Shown: one piece after another, positions 16,075 to 23,741 of the stretch
Numbering within the stretch: the first letter of the stretch is position 1
Layout of the letters: each line of letters begins with the position of its first letter
Origin: Candidatus Ozemobacteraceae bacterium
Lineage (GTDB): Bacteria > Muiribacteriota > Ozemobacteria > Ozemobacterales > Ozemobacteraceae
Assembly (NCBI GenBank): GCA_035373905.1
Contig: DAOSOK010000001.1
Span: 144,262 to 208,261, forward strand
Length of the DNA: 64,000 nt
Reading direction: 5' to 3'
The notes under the pieces: generated by a model
Database searches by the model: none
What the model was told of the DNA's origin: nothing
What the model saw: only the letters and a program-made list of their open reading frames with translations
Program-made: the position numbers and the translations under genes

Positions 16075-17814
16075 TCATCCTCCCGGGTTGGCCGTCAGTT
16101 CGCCCAGGGCCGGGAACATACGCGCGTATTCGGCGGCCAAATCCACCTGTCGTCCCTCGGCGAGCATCTCTTGGACGAACATGACTACATCTCTCAATAT
16201 TATATGTGGAATGATGCGGCGCATCGTCGTGACAGCGGCCGGCCGCATGCTCATCTCCTCGATGCCGATGCCGGCGAGGGTCAGAAAGCCTGCCGGGTCG
16301 GCGGCCATCTCGCCGCAGATGCCGACCCTGATCCCTTCGCCGCGAGCGGCGGCGACGCAGTAGAACAGGAACCTGAGGAAGGGGTTGCAGAGCGGGGACG
16401 CCAGCCGGGTGAGCCGCTCGTTCGTCCGGTCGATCCCGTAAAAGAACTGCAGCAGGTCGTTCGTGCCGAGGCTGATGTAGCGCGTATGCCGGGCGATATA
16501 TTCCATCATGAACATCACCGACGGCACTTCGACCATGATGCCCCATTCCGGGGGGGCCGACGGGGAGACATGGTCCAGCACTCGCTTCCAGACCGTCGCA
16601 ATCGACTCGAGTTCTTCGGGCGCCGAGACCATCGGGAAGATGATGCGGCAGTTGCGGCCGTCGCCGGCTCGGACCATCGCGCGGAGCTGCGGCTCGAGCA
16701 CGTCGGGCCTCGAAAGCAGGAACCGGATCGAGCGGAACCCCATCGCGGGATTCACTTCATGGGAAAAGGGAAGATATTTGACGGGCTTGTCGGAGCCGAT
16801 GTCCATCGTGCGCAAGACGGTCATGTCCGGCGCAGCGTCGAGCACCTGGCGGTAGATGGACTCCTGGAAACCTTCGGAAGGGAGGTCCATGCTTTCCATG
16901 AACAGAAACTCGCTCCGGAACAGGCCGATCCTGCTGATGCCGCGGCTCTTCATCGCCGCGAGTTCCTCGATACGGGCGATGTTTGCACCCAGCGCCAGTC
17001 GAACGCCGTCGCGAGTCGTCTCGCCGCTCTCCTCGGATGGTTTCTCCGCCGCCCCTTCGGGCTCCGCCGGCGCAATCGAAGCGATCATTGAGGGGTCGGG
17101 GTGGAGCGTCACGCGGCCCTCCCGGCGTGTATCGACAAGGATATAATCGCCGGTGCGCGCGACGCGCGCCAGGTCGACGAGGCCGAACACCGAGGGAATG
17201 CCCAGGGCGCCGGCGAGAATCGCCGCGTGCGAAGTGGCGCCGCCGGACTCGAGGCAGACGCCGCGCAGTTTTCCCTTGGCGAACTCGAGCAGTTCGGAGG
17301 GCGTCACCTCGTTGGAGATCAGCACGAACGGCTCGTCGCCGATTTCCCTCGCCGGGCCTTCGAGGCCCATCAGGTGGCGCAAAAGCCGGTCGCCGACATC
17401 CTTGATGTCGATGGCACGCTCGCGAAGATACGTGTCTTCGATGGCGGAGAACGCCGCCTGGAGGGCGTCGACGGTTTCCCGGACGATGCTTTCGACGTTC
17501 ACCTTTTCGGCCTTGAGTCGCCGCACCATCTGCGGCTTGAACTGGGGATCGGTCAGCATCAGGAGATGGGACTCGAAAATGGCGGCGTATTTCTCGCCGT
17601 GCTTCTCCAGGGCTTCCTTCTGGGCGGCAAGAATGTCGCGACGGGTCAAAGCCGCAGCGGCCTCGAGGCGCTCGAGTTCGCTCTCGAGACGCTCCGGCGG
17701 GACGAGCGTCTTCACGACCTCGATCCGCCGGCGGTACACATAGGCGCGGGCGTAACAGACGCCGACGGAGCCCGTGATACCGGACAACTGGACTGGCGAC
17801 CTGGGTTCGCTCAT
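16075..17814 (-). CDS. ptsI: PTS Enzyme I (phosphoenolpyruvate-protein phosphotransferase)
   Basis: 579 residues, the normal length. Enzyme I takes phosphate from PEP and passes it to HPr. The N-terminal phosphohistidine domain contains GGATSHAAILA with the active His196. The C-terminal PEP-binding TIM barrel contains LFRSEFLFM, FRSIRFLLSRPD, FPMVSAPEEL, GIMVEVPSV, SLGTNDLLQF and GICGEMAADP with the conserved Cys. It is the last gene of the nine-gene PTS/ABC operon, eight bases after HPr. Having EI and HPr in the same operon as a complete IIABCD set means this block can phosphorylate its sugar without other general PTS genes. Confidence 0.96.
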   Translation of the reverse strand: MSEPRSPVQLSGITGSVGVCYARAYVYRRRIEVVKTLVPPERLESELERLEAAAALTRRDILAAQKEALEKHGEKYAAIFESHLLMLTDPQFKPQMVRRLKAEKVNVESIVRETVDALQAAFSAIEDTYLRERAIDIKDVGDRLLRHLMGLEGPAREIGDEPFVLISNEVTPSELLEFAKGKLRGVCLESGGATSHAAILAGALGIPSVFGLVDLARVARTGDYILVDTRREGRVTLHPDPSMIASIAPAEPEGAAEKPSEESGETTRDGVRLALGANIARIEELAAMKSRGISRIGLFRSEFLFMESMDLPSEGFQESIYRQVLDAAPDMTVLRTMDIGSDKPVKYLPFSHEVNPAMGFRSIRFLLSRPDVLEPQLRAMVRAGDGRNCRIIFPMVSAPEELESIATVWKRVLDHVSPSAPPEWGIMVEVPSVMFMMEYIARHTRYISLGTNDLLQFFYGIDRTNERLTRLASPLCNPFLRFLFYCVAAARGEGIRVGICGEMAADPAGFLTLAGIGIEEMSMRPAAVTTMRRIIPHIILRDVVMFVQEMLAEGRQVDLAAEYARMFPALGELTANPGG

Positions 17815-17822
17815 GGACCTGG

Positions 17823-18095
17823 TCAGGCCTCCTCTTCGCCGAACCGGCTGTCGATGAGGGCCTTGATTGCTTCGACGGCGGCCTCCTCGTCGGCGCCGTC
17901 GGCGATGATCGTGACGGTATGTCCCGGTCCGGCGGCCAGCATCATAACGCCGAGAATGCTCTTGGCATTGACCTCGGTGTCATCCTTCACGAGCTGGACA
18001 TCAGACTCGAACGTCGTCGCCAGCTTTACCAGCATCGACGCCGGCCGTGCATGCAGTCCGAACTTGTTCTTTATCTCGACTTCCTTGCGCTTCAT
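17823..18095 (-). CDS. ptsH: PTS phosphocarrier protein HPr
   Basis: 90 residues. His15 lies in FGLHARPA, the EI-dependent phosphorylation site. Ser46 lies in NAKSILGVMML, matching the regulatory serine targeted by HPr kinase in Firmicutes and many Proteobacteria. An HPrK-type control is therefore possible, but no hprK gene is in the window. Lies between IID (10-base gap) and EI (8-base gap). Confidence 0.96.
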   Translation of the reverse strand: MKRKEVEIKNKFGLHARPASMLVKLATTFESDVQLVKDDTEVNAKSILGVMMLAAGPGHTVTIIADGADEEAAVEAIKALIDSRFGEEEA

Positions 18096-18105
18096 CCCGG
18101 ACCCT

Positions 18106-18942
18106 TCAAATGAGAATTCCCCAGTGGTAGAGCACCAGGGCCATGACCATGAGCAGAAAAGAGATCATCAGCACGTCGACCTTCGCGCGATATCCGGCTG
18201 CCGCCAGGCCGACCAGCAACGCGGCGCCGATTCCCTGCACGAGTTTTTCCCCGATGTAGAAATACTCGAGCGGCAGGTTGGACAGCAGGAACGGCGTGTG
18301 CAGGTTGACATGGTTCGGAACGAGGTAGCAGAGCAGGGCGATGGTGGCATACCGCAACGCCAGCCGCGCGCGCTGGATGTTGAACGTCTTGAGAAGCTTG
18401 ATGACGTCTGTGCCGAGTTGGTACCCCCAGAATATCCCGCGGAATCGGAAATACAAGTGGGGCATATTATACACGACCAGGAAGAGAATTGGGGTAAGCA
18501 AAAAATTCCCGAACGCCAGCGTCAGGGCCGCCGCGGCGACGAAGGGGCGCCACGAGTCCCAGAAGAAGCCGTCGCCGACGGCGGCGCAAGCCGTCATCAG
18601 GCCTTCCTTCGTGTCGTGAATGATCTCGGCGTCGATCTCGCCGCGGGCGAGCCGCTCCTCGAGCGACAGGACGACTCCCATCACGAGGGAGGAAAAATAG
18701 GGGTTCGTATTGAAATACTCGAGATGCCGCTCATACGCCGCCTTGCGCGCGGGGCCGGCCGGATACAACTCGTCGAGGGCGGGTTGCAGAGCATACAGAA
18801 ATCCCATGTTCATCATGCCGCGGTAGTTCCAGGAGGCTTGCAGGAAGAAGCTCCGGAAAGCGATCTTGAGCAGCATGAACCTGCCGAACGTCGTTCCGTT
18901 CTTCCGTTCCGCGGGCATCGTCGTGGTTTCAGGCTGAGCCAT
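18106..18942 (-). CDS. PTS mannose/fructose/sorbose-family IID component
   Basis: 278 residues. It shows the IID family pattern: an amphipathic N-terminal part with FRSFFLQASWNYRGMMNMGFLYALQPAL, then FNTNPYFSSLVMGVVLSLEE, EIIHDTKEGLMTACAAVGDGFFWDSWRP, and a hydrophobic C-terminal half with several membrane segments. Together with IIC it forms the membrane channel that imports the sugar while IIB phosphorylates it. Its start overlaps the IIC gene by 14 bases, which indicates translational coupling. Substrate cannot be read from the sequence; the family handles hexoses, amino sugars and galactosamine-type sugars. Confidence 0.93.
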   Translation of the reverse strand: MAQPETTTMPAERKNGTTFGRFMLLKIAFRSFFLQASWNYRGMMNMGFLYALQPALDELYPAGPARKAAYERHLEYFNTNPYFSSLVMGVVLSLEERLARGEIDAEIIHDTKEGLMTACAAVGDGFFWDSWRPFVAAAALTLAFGNFLLTPILFLVVYNMPHLYFRFRGIFWGYQLGTDVIKLLKTFNIQRARLALRYATIALLCYLVPNHVNLHTPFLLSNLPLEYFYIGEKLVQGIGAALLVGLAAAGYRAKVDVLMISFLLMVMALVLYHWGILI

Positions 18943-19732
18943 GCGCTGTCCGGTATGTTCTGGCGGCGATCAGCGCCGCGGCGAGCCAGCCCGCCCAAAT
19001 ATTGGCCGGAAGGATCGTGAACAGGGCGATTCCGGCGACGAACCATCTCAGTTCCTGTCTGTCCTTGATGCACATGCCGGCGAGAACGGCGAAGCCGACG
19101 GAGGGGAGGAGGCCCTGGATGACGATGAATCCGGTATTCTGGCCGAAGCTGAGTGAGCGGGTGAACGCACGGAGCGGTTCGACGCCGAGCCAGGTGACGA
19201 TGAAACAGAAGAGAAAGGCTTTTCCGAAGGTATACAGGCCCCCGACCGTATGGCCGACCGAAAGGGCCCAGGTGGTGTCGCTCGCATGGAGGCGGGCTGT
19301 TACCCAGCTCTCCATGCGCGTGTTGAGTCGGCGGATGCCTCGGTCGAGGGCGCGGCCGAGCAAACCGAGCGCGACGGCGACCAGAAGCGCGACCGTATTA
19401 CAGACTTCGCGTTCGACGTAGGTGTCGAAGTCGCGGCCGGCGAGGAAGCCCAGGGCGACGGAGAGCACCGACGCGAGCGCGGCGTCGGGGGGCACGTTCA
19501 TGCCGAGCGGGAGTTGTTCGATCCAGAGGAGCTGGAGGATCGTTCCGATCATGAGGCCGAGCTTCAGGCCGGCGGCTTCCTGGCCGACGAGGGCTCCCAG
19601 GAAAAGGCCGGTCAGCGGGGCCGCGACGATGGGCTGGGAGATCATGAACTGCCAGGTCGCCGTCGAGTCGAGGTCGACGACGCCGCCGATGAGCCCGATC
19701 AGCAGCGAGGATATCAGGTGGTCGTTCGGCAT
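18929..19732 (-). CDS. PTS mannose/sorbose-family IIC component
   Basis: 267 residues with about seven to eight hydrophobic segments. Family features include ATWQFMISQPIVAAPLTGLFLG near the N-terminus, LKLGLMIGTILQLLWIEQLPLGMNVPPDAALASV and GFIVIQGLLPSVGFAVLAGMCI. It is the substrate-binding channel subunit that pairs with IID. It starts four bases after the ABC solute-binding protein gene and overlaps IID by 14 bases, so it is firmly in the mixed PTS/ABC operon. Confidence 0.93.
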   Translation of the reverse strand: MPNDHLISSLLIGLIGGVVDLDSTATWQFMISQPIVAAPLTGLFLGALVGQEAAGLKLGLMIGTILQLLWIEQLPLGMNVPPDAALASVLSVALGFLAGRDFDTYVEREVCNTVALLVAVALGLLGRALDRGIRRLNTRMESWVTARLHASDTTWALSVGHTVGGLYTFGKAFLFCFIVTWLGVEPLRAFTRSLSFGQNTGFIVIQGLLPSVGFAVLAGMCIKDRQELRWFVAGIALFTILPANIWAGWLAAALIAARTYRTAHGSA

Positions 19733-19736
19733 GGGT

Positions 19737-21074
19737 TCAGTGGCGCCTCTTCAGCACCGCCTCCATGTCGCGGACCGCATCTTCGGGCGCGACATCGCCG
19801 TTGATCACGAGCGACAGATGGTCGCCGATCGGGCCATACATGCTCCCGTTGCGGGGCTGATATTCCGTGTTTTTCAGCATCTGCAGCTGCATGATGAAGG
19901 GCGAGAGGAACGGGTCGTTCTTGACCTCGGGGTCGGTGAAAAGCGCACGGCGGGCGGGCAGGCCATAGGTGCGCTTGACGAAAATCGCCAGCCCCTCGGG
20001 GGAACAGCAGAAACGCACGAACGCCTGGGCTTCCGGCCGATGCTTGCTGCCCTTGCCGACGACGAGACTCTGGCAGCCGACCGGGCTGTGCCGGGCGAAA
20101 GGGCCGCGCGGAAGCGGGGCGACCCCGAGATTCTCGGTTTTTTCCTTGAACTCCTGGCCGGCCAGCATGTCGCGGATGGCCCAGGGGCCGTTCAGGATCA
20201 TGCTGATCTGGCCGGATTTGAAACCCTGCATCATGATCGAATACGCGTCATTGCGGACGTTCACCGGGGGAACGGCTTTGTCGACCTCTTTCAGGTCGAT
20301 CAGGTAGTGGAGCGCTTTCAGGGTCTGGTCCGAGTTGATGGTCAGGTTGCCCGCCTCGTCGACGTAGCGCCCGCCGAAGCCGAAGAGAAACGGCTCGAAC
20401 CACCAGCCTTCCGGGTGGAGAAAGAAGCCGTAGCGCCCCTTCCCGGGATCGGTGAGCTTTCGCGCGGTCTCGCGGAACGCGTCGAAGTCTTCGGGCGGAC
20501 GTTCTATACCTGCATCTTTAAAATGAGTCTTGTTGTAGAAGAGGGCGAGACAGTCCAGCGTGTGCGGGATTCCCCACGTCCGGCCGTCGATGGTGACGAC
20601 GTCGCGGGCGAGGGGAAGCAGGTCTTCGAGTTCCTCCTGCATGCCGGTCGTATTGAACTCCTCGACGAGGCGTTGTTTCGCGAAGTCCTTGAGCCAGAAA
20701 CGGTCGGAACGGAAGACGTCCGGGGCGGTGCCCGACTTGACGGCCTGCTCGTATTTCGCGCGGGCCTGGCTGAACGGAACGTTTTCGACGTCGACGGCGA
20801 TATCGGGATATTTGAGCTTGAACTCGGTCAGGACGCCGGCGAACGCTTCGCACTCGGCCTGGTTCATCGTGTTCCAGAACTTCAGGCGCGCCTTTCCGAG
20901 ACCTGGAACGATTGGGGTGCCGGAGGAGCCCTGCTTTCCGGTGCCTCCGCAGCCTGCGGCGAAAAGGGCCGCGAAGAGGAGGGTCAGACACAACAGCGCC
21001 GCCGCCAGGCCTCGACGGCCGGCGGCGGCTACGAGGCCGGATCCGGTCGACCGGCCCGAGGAAAGGAGCATCAT
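19737..21074 (-). CDS. ABC-type sugar solute-binding lipoprotein (family 1)
   Basis: 445 residues. A long basic N-terminus, a hydrophobic stretch and the lipobox FAAGCGG mark it as a lipoprotein. The mature part shows the family-1 binding-protein pattern: KLRFWNTMN-like opening (ARLKFWNTMNQAECEAFAGVL), VPFSQARAKYEQAVKSGTAPDVFRSD, WGIPHTLDCLALFYNKTHFKDAG, GKGRYGFFLHPEGWWFEPFL, AISIMMQGFKSGQISMILNGPW-type hinge (IMMQGFKSGQISMILNGPWA) and GSKHRPEAQAFVRFCC. This resembles MalE/UgpB-type sugar binders. Its ATG overlaps the stop of the ATPase gene (ATGA). No ABC permease genes are present in the operon or anywhere in the window; PTS IIC and IID follow instead. Confidence 0.9.
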   Translation of the reverse strand: MMLLSSGRSTGSGLVAAAGRRGLAAALLCLTLLFAALFAAGCGGTGKQGSSGTPIVPGLGKARLKFWNTMNQAECEAFAGVLTEFKLKYPDIAVDVENVPFSQARAKYEQAVKSGTAPDVFRSDRFWLKDFAKQRLVEEFNTTGMQEELEDLLPLARDVVTIDGRTWGIPHTLDCLALFYNKTHFKDAGIERPPEDFDAFRETARKLTDPGKGRYGFFLHPEGWWFEPFLFGFGGRYVDEAGNLTINSDQTLKALHYLIDLKEVDKAVPPVNVRNDAYSIMMQGFKSGQISMILNGPWAIRDMLAGQEFKEKTENLGVAPLPRGPFARHSPVGCQSLVVGKGSKHRPEAQAFVRFCCSPEGLAIFVKRTYGLPARRALFTDPEVKNDPFLSPFIMQLQMLKNTEYQPRNGSMYGPIGDHLSLVINGDVAPEDAVRDMEAVLKRRH

Positions 21075-22192
21075 GCCTCGCTCTGGCGCGGGATCCGATT
21101 GGTGCTCTTTTCGTCGAACAGGTGGAAGCGCGCCTGCGGAATATGGGCCGTGACAGTCTGGCCGACTTCCGCGTGCGTCGATGGGTCGACGCGGGCGATC
21201 AGGTTGTGGCCGTGCGCCTGCAGATACAAATACGTTTCGGCGCCCATCGGCTCGATCAGGTCGACGCGGGCGGGCACCTGGAGCGTCGGGATTCCGGCGG
21301 CCTTGTCGCCGATCAGGATGTGTTCGGGTCGGATGCCGAGCAGCAGGTCGTTTGCGTCGCCGATTCCCTTGAAGCTGGAGGCGAGGTTCATTTCCCAGGC
21401 GGCCGTGCCGGTGCCTTCCTTCGCCTGCAGATCCATGCCCTTGGCGGTGCGAGTGACCTTGAGGATGTTCATCGGCGGCGAGCCGATGAAGGTGGCGACG
21501 AACGTGTTGGCCGGCCGGCTGTAGATCACGTCGGGAATGTCATACTGCTGGATCACGCCGTTGTGGAGCAGAACGATGCGGTCGGCCATCGTCATGGCCT
21601 CGACCTGGTCGTGCGTCACGTAGACGAACGTGGTCATCAGCCGCTGGTGGAGCTTCTTGATCTCGGCGCGCATTTGCACGCGGAGCTTCGCGTCGAGGTT
21701 CGAGAGCGGCTCGTCCATGAGGAACACCTTGGGCTCGCGTACGATTGCGCGGCCGAGAGCGACGCGCTGACGCTGGCCGCCGGAAAGTTGCTTCGGAAGG
21801 CGTTCGAGGTAGCTCTCGAGGCCGAGAATGGTAGCGGCGTCCTTGACGCGTTTCTGGATCTCGGCTTCCGGCAGGTTGCGCAGGCGAAGGCCGAACGCCA
21901 TGTTGTCCGCCACGTTCATATGGGGGTACAGGGCGTAGTTTTGGAACACCATCGCGATGTCGCGGTCCTTGGGCGGCAGGTTGTTGACCACGACGTCGCC
22001 GATGCGGAGTTCGCCGTCGGTGATGTCTTCGAGGCCGGCGATCATGCGCAGGCTGGTCGATTTGCCGCAGCCCGATGGGCCGACGAGAACGACGAACTCT
22101 CGATCGTTGATGTGGAGGTCGATGCCCTTGACGGTCGGCGACGATGCCCCTTCGTAGGTCTTGACGATCTTCGTGAATGTGACGGAAGCCAT
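21071..22192 (-). CDS. ABC sugar transporter ATPase (MalK/UgpC/MsmX type)
   Basis: 373 residues, the length of MalK-type ATPases with the C-terminal regulatory (TOBE/OB) region. Walker A is GPSGCGKST, the Q-loop is in MVFQNYALYPHM, the signature is LSGGQRQRVALGRAI, Walker B is KVFLMDEPLSNLDA, and the H-loop is TFVYVTHDQVEAMTMADR. The C-terminal part (VFLGIRPEHILIGD-like, YLQAHGHNLIARVDPSTHAEVGQTVTAHI) is the regulatory domain that in enteric MalK binds PTS IIA-Glc. It may energise permeases encoded elsewhere, as MsmX does, or serve this operon's binding protein. Thirteen bases separate it from the IIB gene. Confidence 0.93.
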   Translation of the reverse strand: MASVTFTKIVKTYEGASSPTVKGIDLHINDREFVVLVGPSGCGKSTSLRMIAGLEDITDGELRIGDVVVNNLPPKDRDIAMVFQNYALYPHMNVADNMAFGLRLRNLPEAEIQKRVKDAATILGLESYLERLPKQLSGGQRQRVALGRAIVREPKVFLMDEPLSNLDAKLRVQMRAEIKKLHQRLMTTFVYVTHDQVEAMTMADRIVLLHNGVIQQYDIPDVIYSRPANTFVATFIGSPPMNILKVTRTAKGMDLQAKEGTGTAAWEMNLASSFKGIGDANDLLLGIRPEHILIGDKAAGIPTLQVPARVDLIEPMGAETYLYLQAHGHNLIARVDPSTHAEVGQTVTAHIPQARFHLFDEKSTNRIPRQSEA

Positions 22193-22205
22193 GAATGTCC
22201 TCGCT

Positions 22206-22673
22206 TTAGAGAATCTCGCCCAGCGGCAGGGGGTCGTTCTGGGGAGTGGGCTGGAAAACCGGCATGGGGCCGGATTTCATGATCAGGTCGAAGTGGGTAC
22301 GGTCGTCGTCGTCGACGTGAAGCGCCTCCCGCAGTTCGGTCTTGCCGGGACGAGCGTGGAGCCCGCCGACGTTGATGACGGAAGGGGCGAGACCCGCCTG
22401 GAGGCAGAGCCATGCATCGCGTGGCGACGCGACCAATACAAGCGTTTCCATGACCGCTGCGCCGAGCGCGTTCGCATCGCGGGTCGAACAGAACTGAAGA
22501 GTCACGGACTGGGGGACACTCAGCCCCATCATCTCCTGACGCACGCCGTCCGCCGCGATACGGTCGTTCACGATCAGGATATGGGTCGAGCCGAGCGCGG
22601 GAAGCCAACCGACGATCACCTGGCCGTGAATCAGCCGGTCGTCGATTCTGAGAAAATGAACCGGTCTGCTCAT
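22206..22673 (-). CDS. PTS mannose/sorbose-family IIB component
   Basis: 155 residues. The N-terminal LRIDDRLIHGQVIVGW carries the phosphoryl-accepting His16. Later conserved parts are HILIVNDRIAAD, NVGGLHARPGKTEL and IMKSGPMPVFQPTPQND. IIB takes phosphate from IIA and transfers it to the incoming sugar. Its ATG overlaps the IIA stop (ATGA). Confidence 0.93.
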   Translation of the reverse strand: MSRPVHFLRIDDRLIHGQVIVGWLPALGSTHILIVNDRIAADGVRQEMMGLSVPQSVTLQFCSTRDANALGAAVMETLVLVASPRDAWLCLQAGLAPSVINVGGLHARPGKTELREALHVDDDDRTHFDLIMKSGPMPVFQPTPQNDPLPLGEIL

Positions 22674-23095
22674 GCGGACGGGGCTTTCTTTTTTGCCATG
22701 CGCTCTTCGTAGAACGCCTTGAGATCGATGACGCCGCGCATCGCCCCCTCGCGGGCACGCTGGGCGAGAGCGGTCACGTCGGTCGTGTTGCGGTGGTTCG
22801 CGGCCTCCATGACCATCGGGAGGTTCACGCCGGTGATGACGCGGATGTTGTCGGTTTTCAGCAGTTCGACGCAGATGTTGGTGGCGCTTCCGCCGAGCAC
22901 GTCCGTCATGATGAGGCAGCCGGTTTCGCGGTAGGGGGCGATCGCGTCGAACGCTTTCTGACGCAGGGTTTCAACCGATTCACGAGCCGAGAAGGTGATC
23001 GCCGTGAGATCGGTCTGGGGACCCATGATCATGCTCACAGTCTCGACGAGCACTTGGGAGAGCGTTCCGTGGGTTATGAGCACGAGTCCGATCAA
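22670..23095 (-). CDS. PTS mannose-family IIA component, TTG start
   Basis: 141 residues. The start is a TTG at 23095: no ATG precedes the conserved IGLVLITHG, while GGAGG stands seven bases upstream of this TTG and the previous gene stops two bases before it. His9 in LITHG is the phosphorylation site. ETGCLIMTDVLGGSATNICVELL and VITGVNLPMVMEAANHR are typical of EIIA-Man. It accepts phosphate from HPr and hands it to IIB. Confidence 0.9.
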   Translation of the reverse strand: MIGLVLITHGTLSQVLVETVSMIMGPQTDLTAITFSARESVETLRQKAFDAIAPYRETGCLIMTDVLGGSATNICVELLKTDNIRVITGVNLPMVMEAANHRNTTDVTALAQRAREGAMRGVIDLKAFYEERMAKKKAPSA

Positions 23096-23097
23096 GG

Positions 23098-23556
23098 TCA
23101 GGCCTCCAGATAGTGATTGAGTGTGCGCGAAACGGATACTTCGTAATCGACGTCCATGCCCGGAATGCCGAGGTTGCCGTGCATGCCGAGTGCGAGATCC
23201 TTGCCGTGCGTGACCAGGCCGATCTTCATTCCGCCGCCTGCGACGTCGAGCAGCGGGCTGTCGATCGATCGCATGACGTCCTCGACCAGCCGGGTGATCG
23301 CATACCGGTTGCGCGGGGAAACGGCCAGCAGGCCGCTGTTTTCCGCGGCGCCGAACGCGTTCCGCAACAGTTTGCTTTTCAGGTTGTCGCCGCTTCCGCC
23401 GGCCCGGGTGATCACGGCGCGGATGTCGCGCTTGGCCAGCCACGCGACGAGCGCCTCGTCGAGATCGTTGGAAACCATGCAGCACAAAAGCGCCGCTTTC
23501 CCGAGCGACAGGCGGCCTTCCGCGTAGAGCAGCGCCTCGAAGGCGAACTGTTCCAT
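23098..23556 (-). CDS. HutP-like putative RNA-binding regulator
   Basis: 152 residues from the ATG at 23556; a GTG directly before it is also possible, and GGAGAGG precedes both. The layout resembles HutP, the histidine-responsive antiterminator of Bacillus: an early helix LGKAALLCCMVSNDLDEALVAWLAKRDIRAVIT, a GG-SGDNLKSKLLRNAFGAAENSGLL segment, then a hydrophobic beta region ending in GLGMHG-like LALGMHGNLGIPGMDVDYEVSVSRTLNHY. This is a pattern match by eye, without a profile search, so the assignment is tentative. It is the first gene of the PTS/ABC operon, two bases before IIA, a position that fits a regulator of the operon or of sugar-related transcripts. The leader from the predicted start site is only about 30 bases. 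Confidence 0.6.
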   Translation of the reverse strand: MEQFAFEALLYAEGRLSLGKAALLCCMVSNDLDEALVAWLAKRDIRAVITRAGGSGDNLKSKLLRNAFGAAENSGLLAVSPRNRYAITRLVEDVMRSIDSPLLDVAGGGMKIGLVTHGKDLALGMHGNLGIPGMDVDYEVSVSRTLNHYLEA

Positions 23557-23594
23557 CACCTCTCCGATTCAGCGGGGATGCAGATCACCGGGCC

Positions 23595-23623
23595 ATTATA
23601 TGGGGGGAGGGGGGGCTTGTCAA
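23595..23623 (-). promoter_or_regulatory. Perfect-consensus sigma-70 promoter with a poly-C spacer, driving the PTS/ABC operon
   Basis: Minus strand: TTGACA (23623-23618), a 17-base spacer, TATAAT (23600-23595). Both hexamers match the consensus exactly. The spacer is almost entirely C: C7, one T, C6 when read on the minus strand. Because promoter strength depends strongly on a 17-base spacing, slippage in these tracts would switch expression, a layout known from phase-variable promoters. Predicted start near 23588. Confidence 0.85.
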
Positions 23624-23741
23624 GAAACCCCGACGGCGGAGCGGGAAAACTTCGGCAAGCGGCATCGTTAAACATCAGGCCGAACCTGCCGATGGTAGGT
23701 GAGACTCTTTCGTTCTCTCAAATGACAAAGCGGAGTATCGC

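Noticed and set aside
22670..23485. Long form of the PTS IIA gene starting at 23485
   Set aside because: The upstream part overlaps the HutP-like gene in another frame and is Arg-rich nonsense; the TTG at 23095 with GGAGG fits better.
23601..23617. G-quadruplex as the main meaning of the G6-A-G7 tract
   Set aside because: Only two G-runs are present on the strand, too few for a standard intramolecular quadruplex; the promoter-spacer reading explains the position better.
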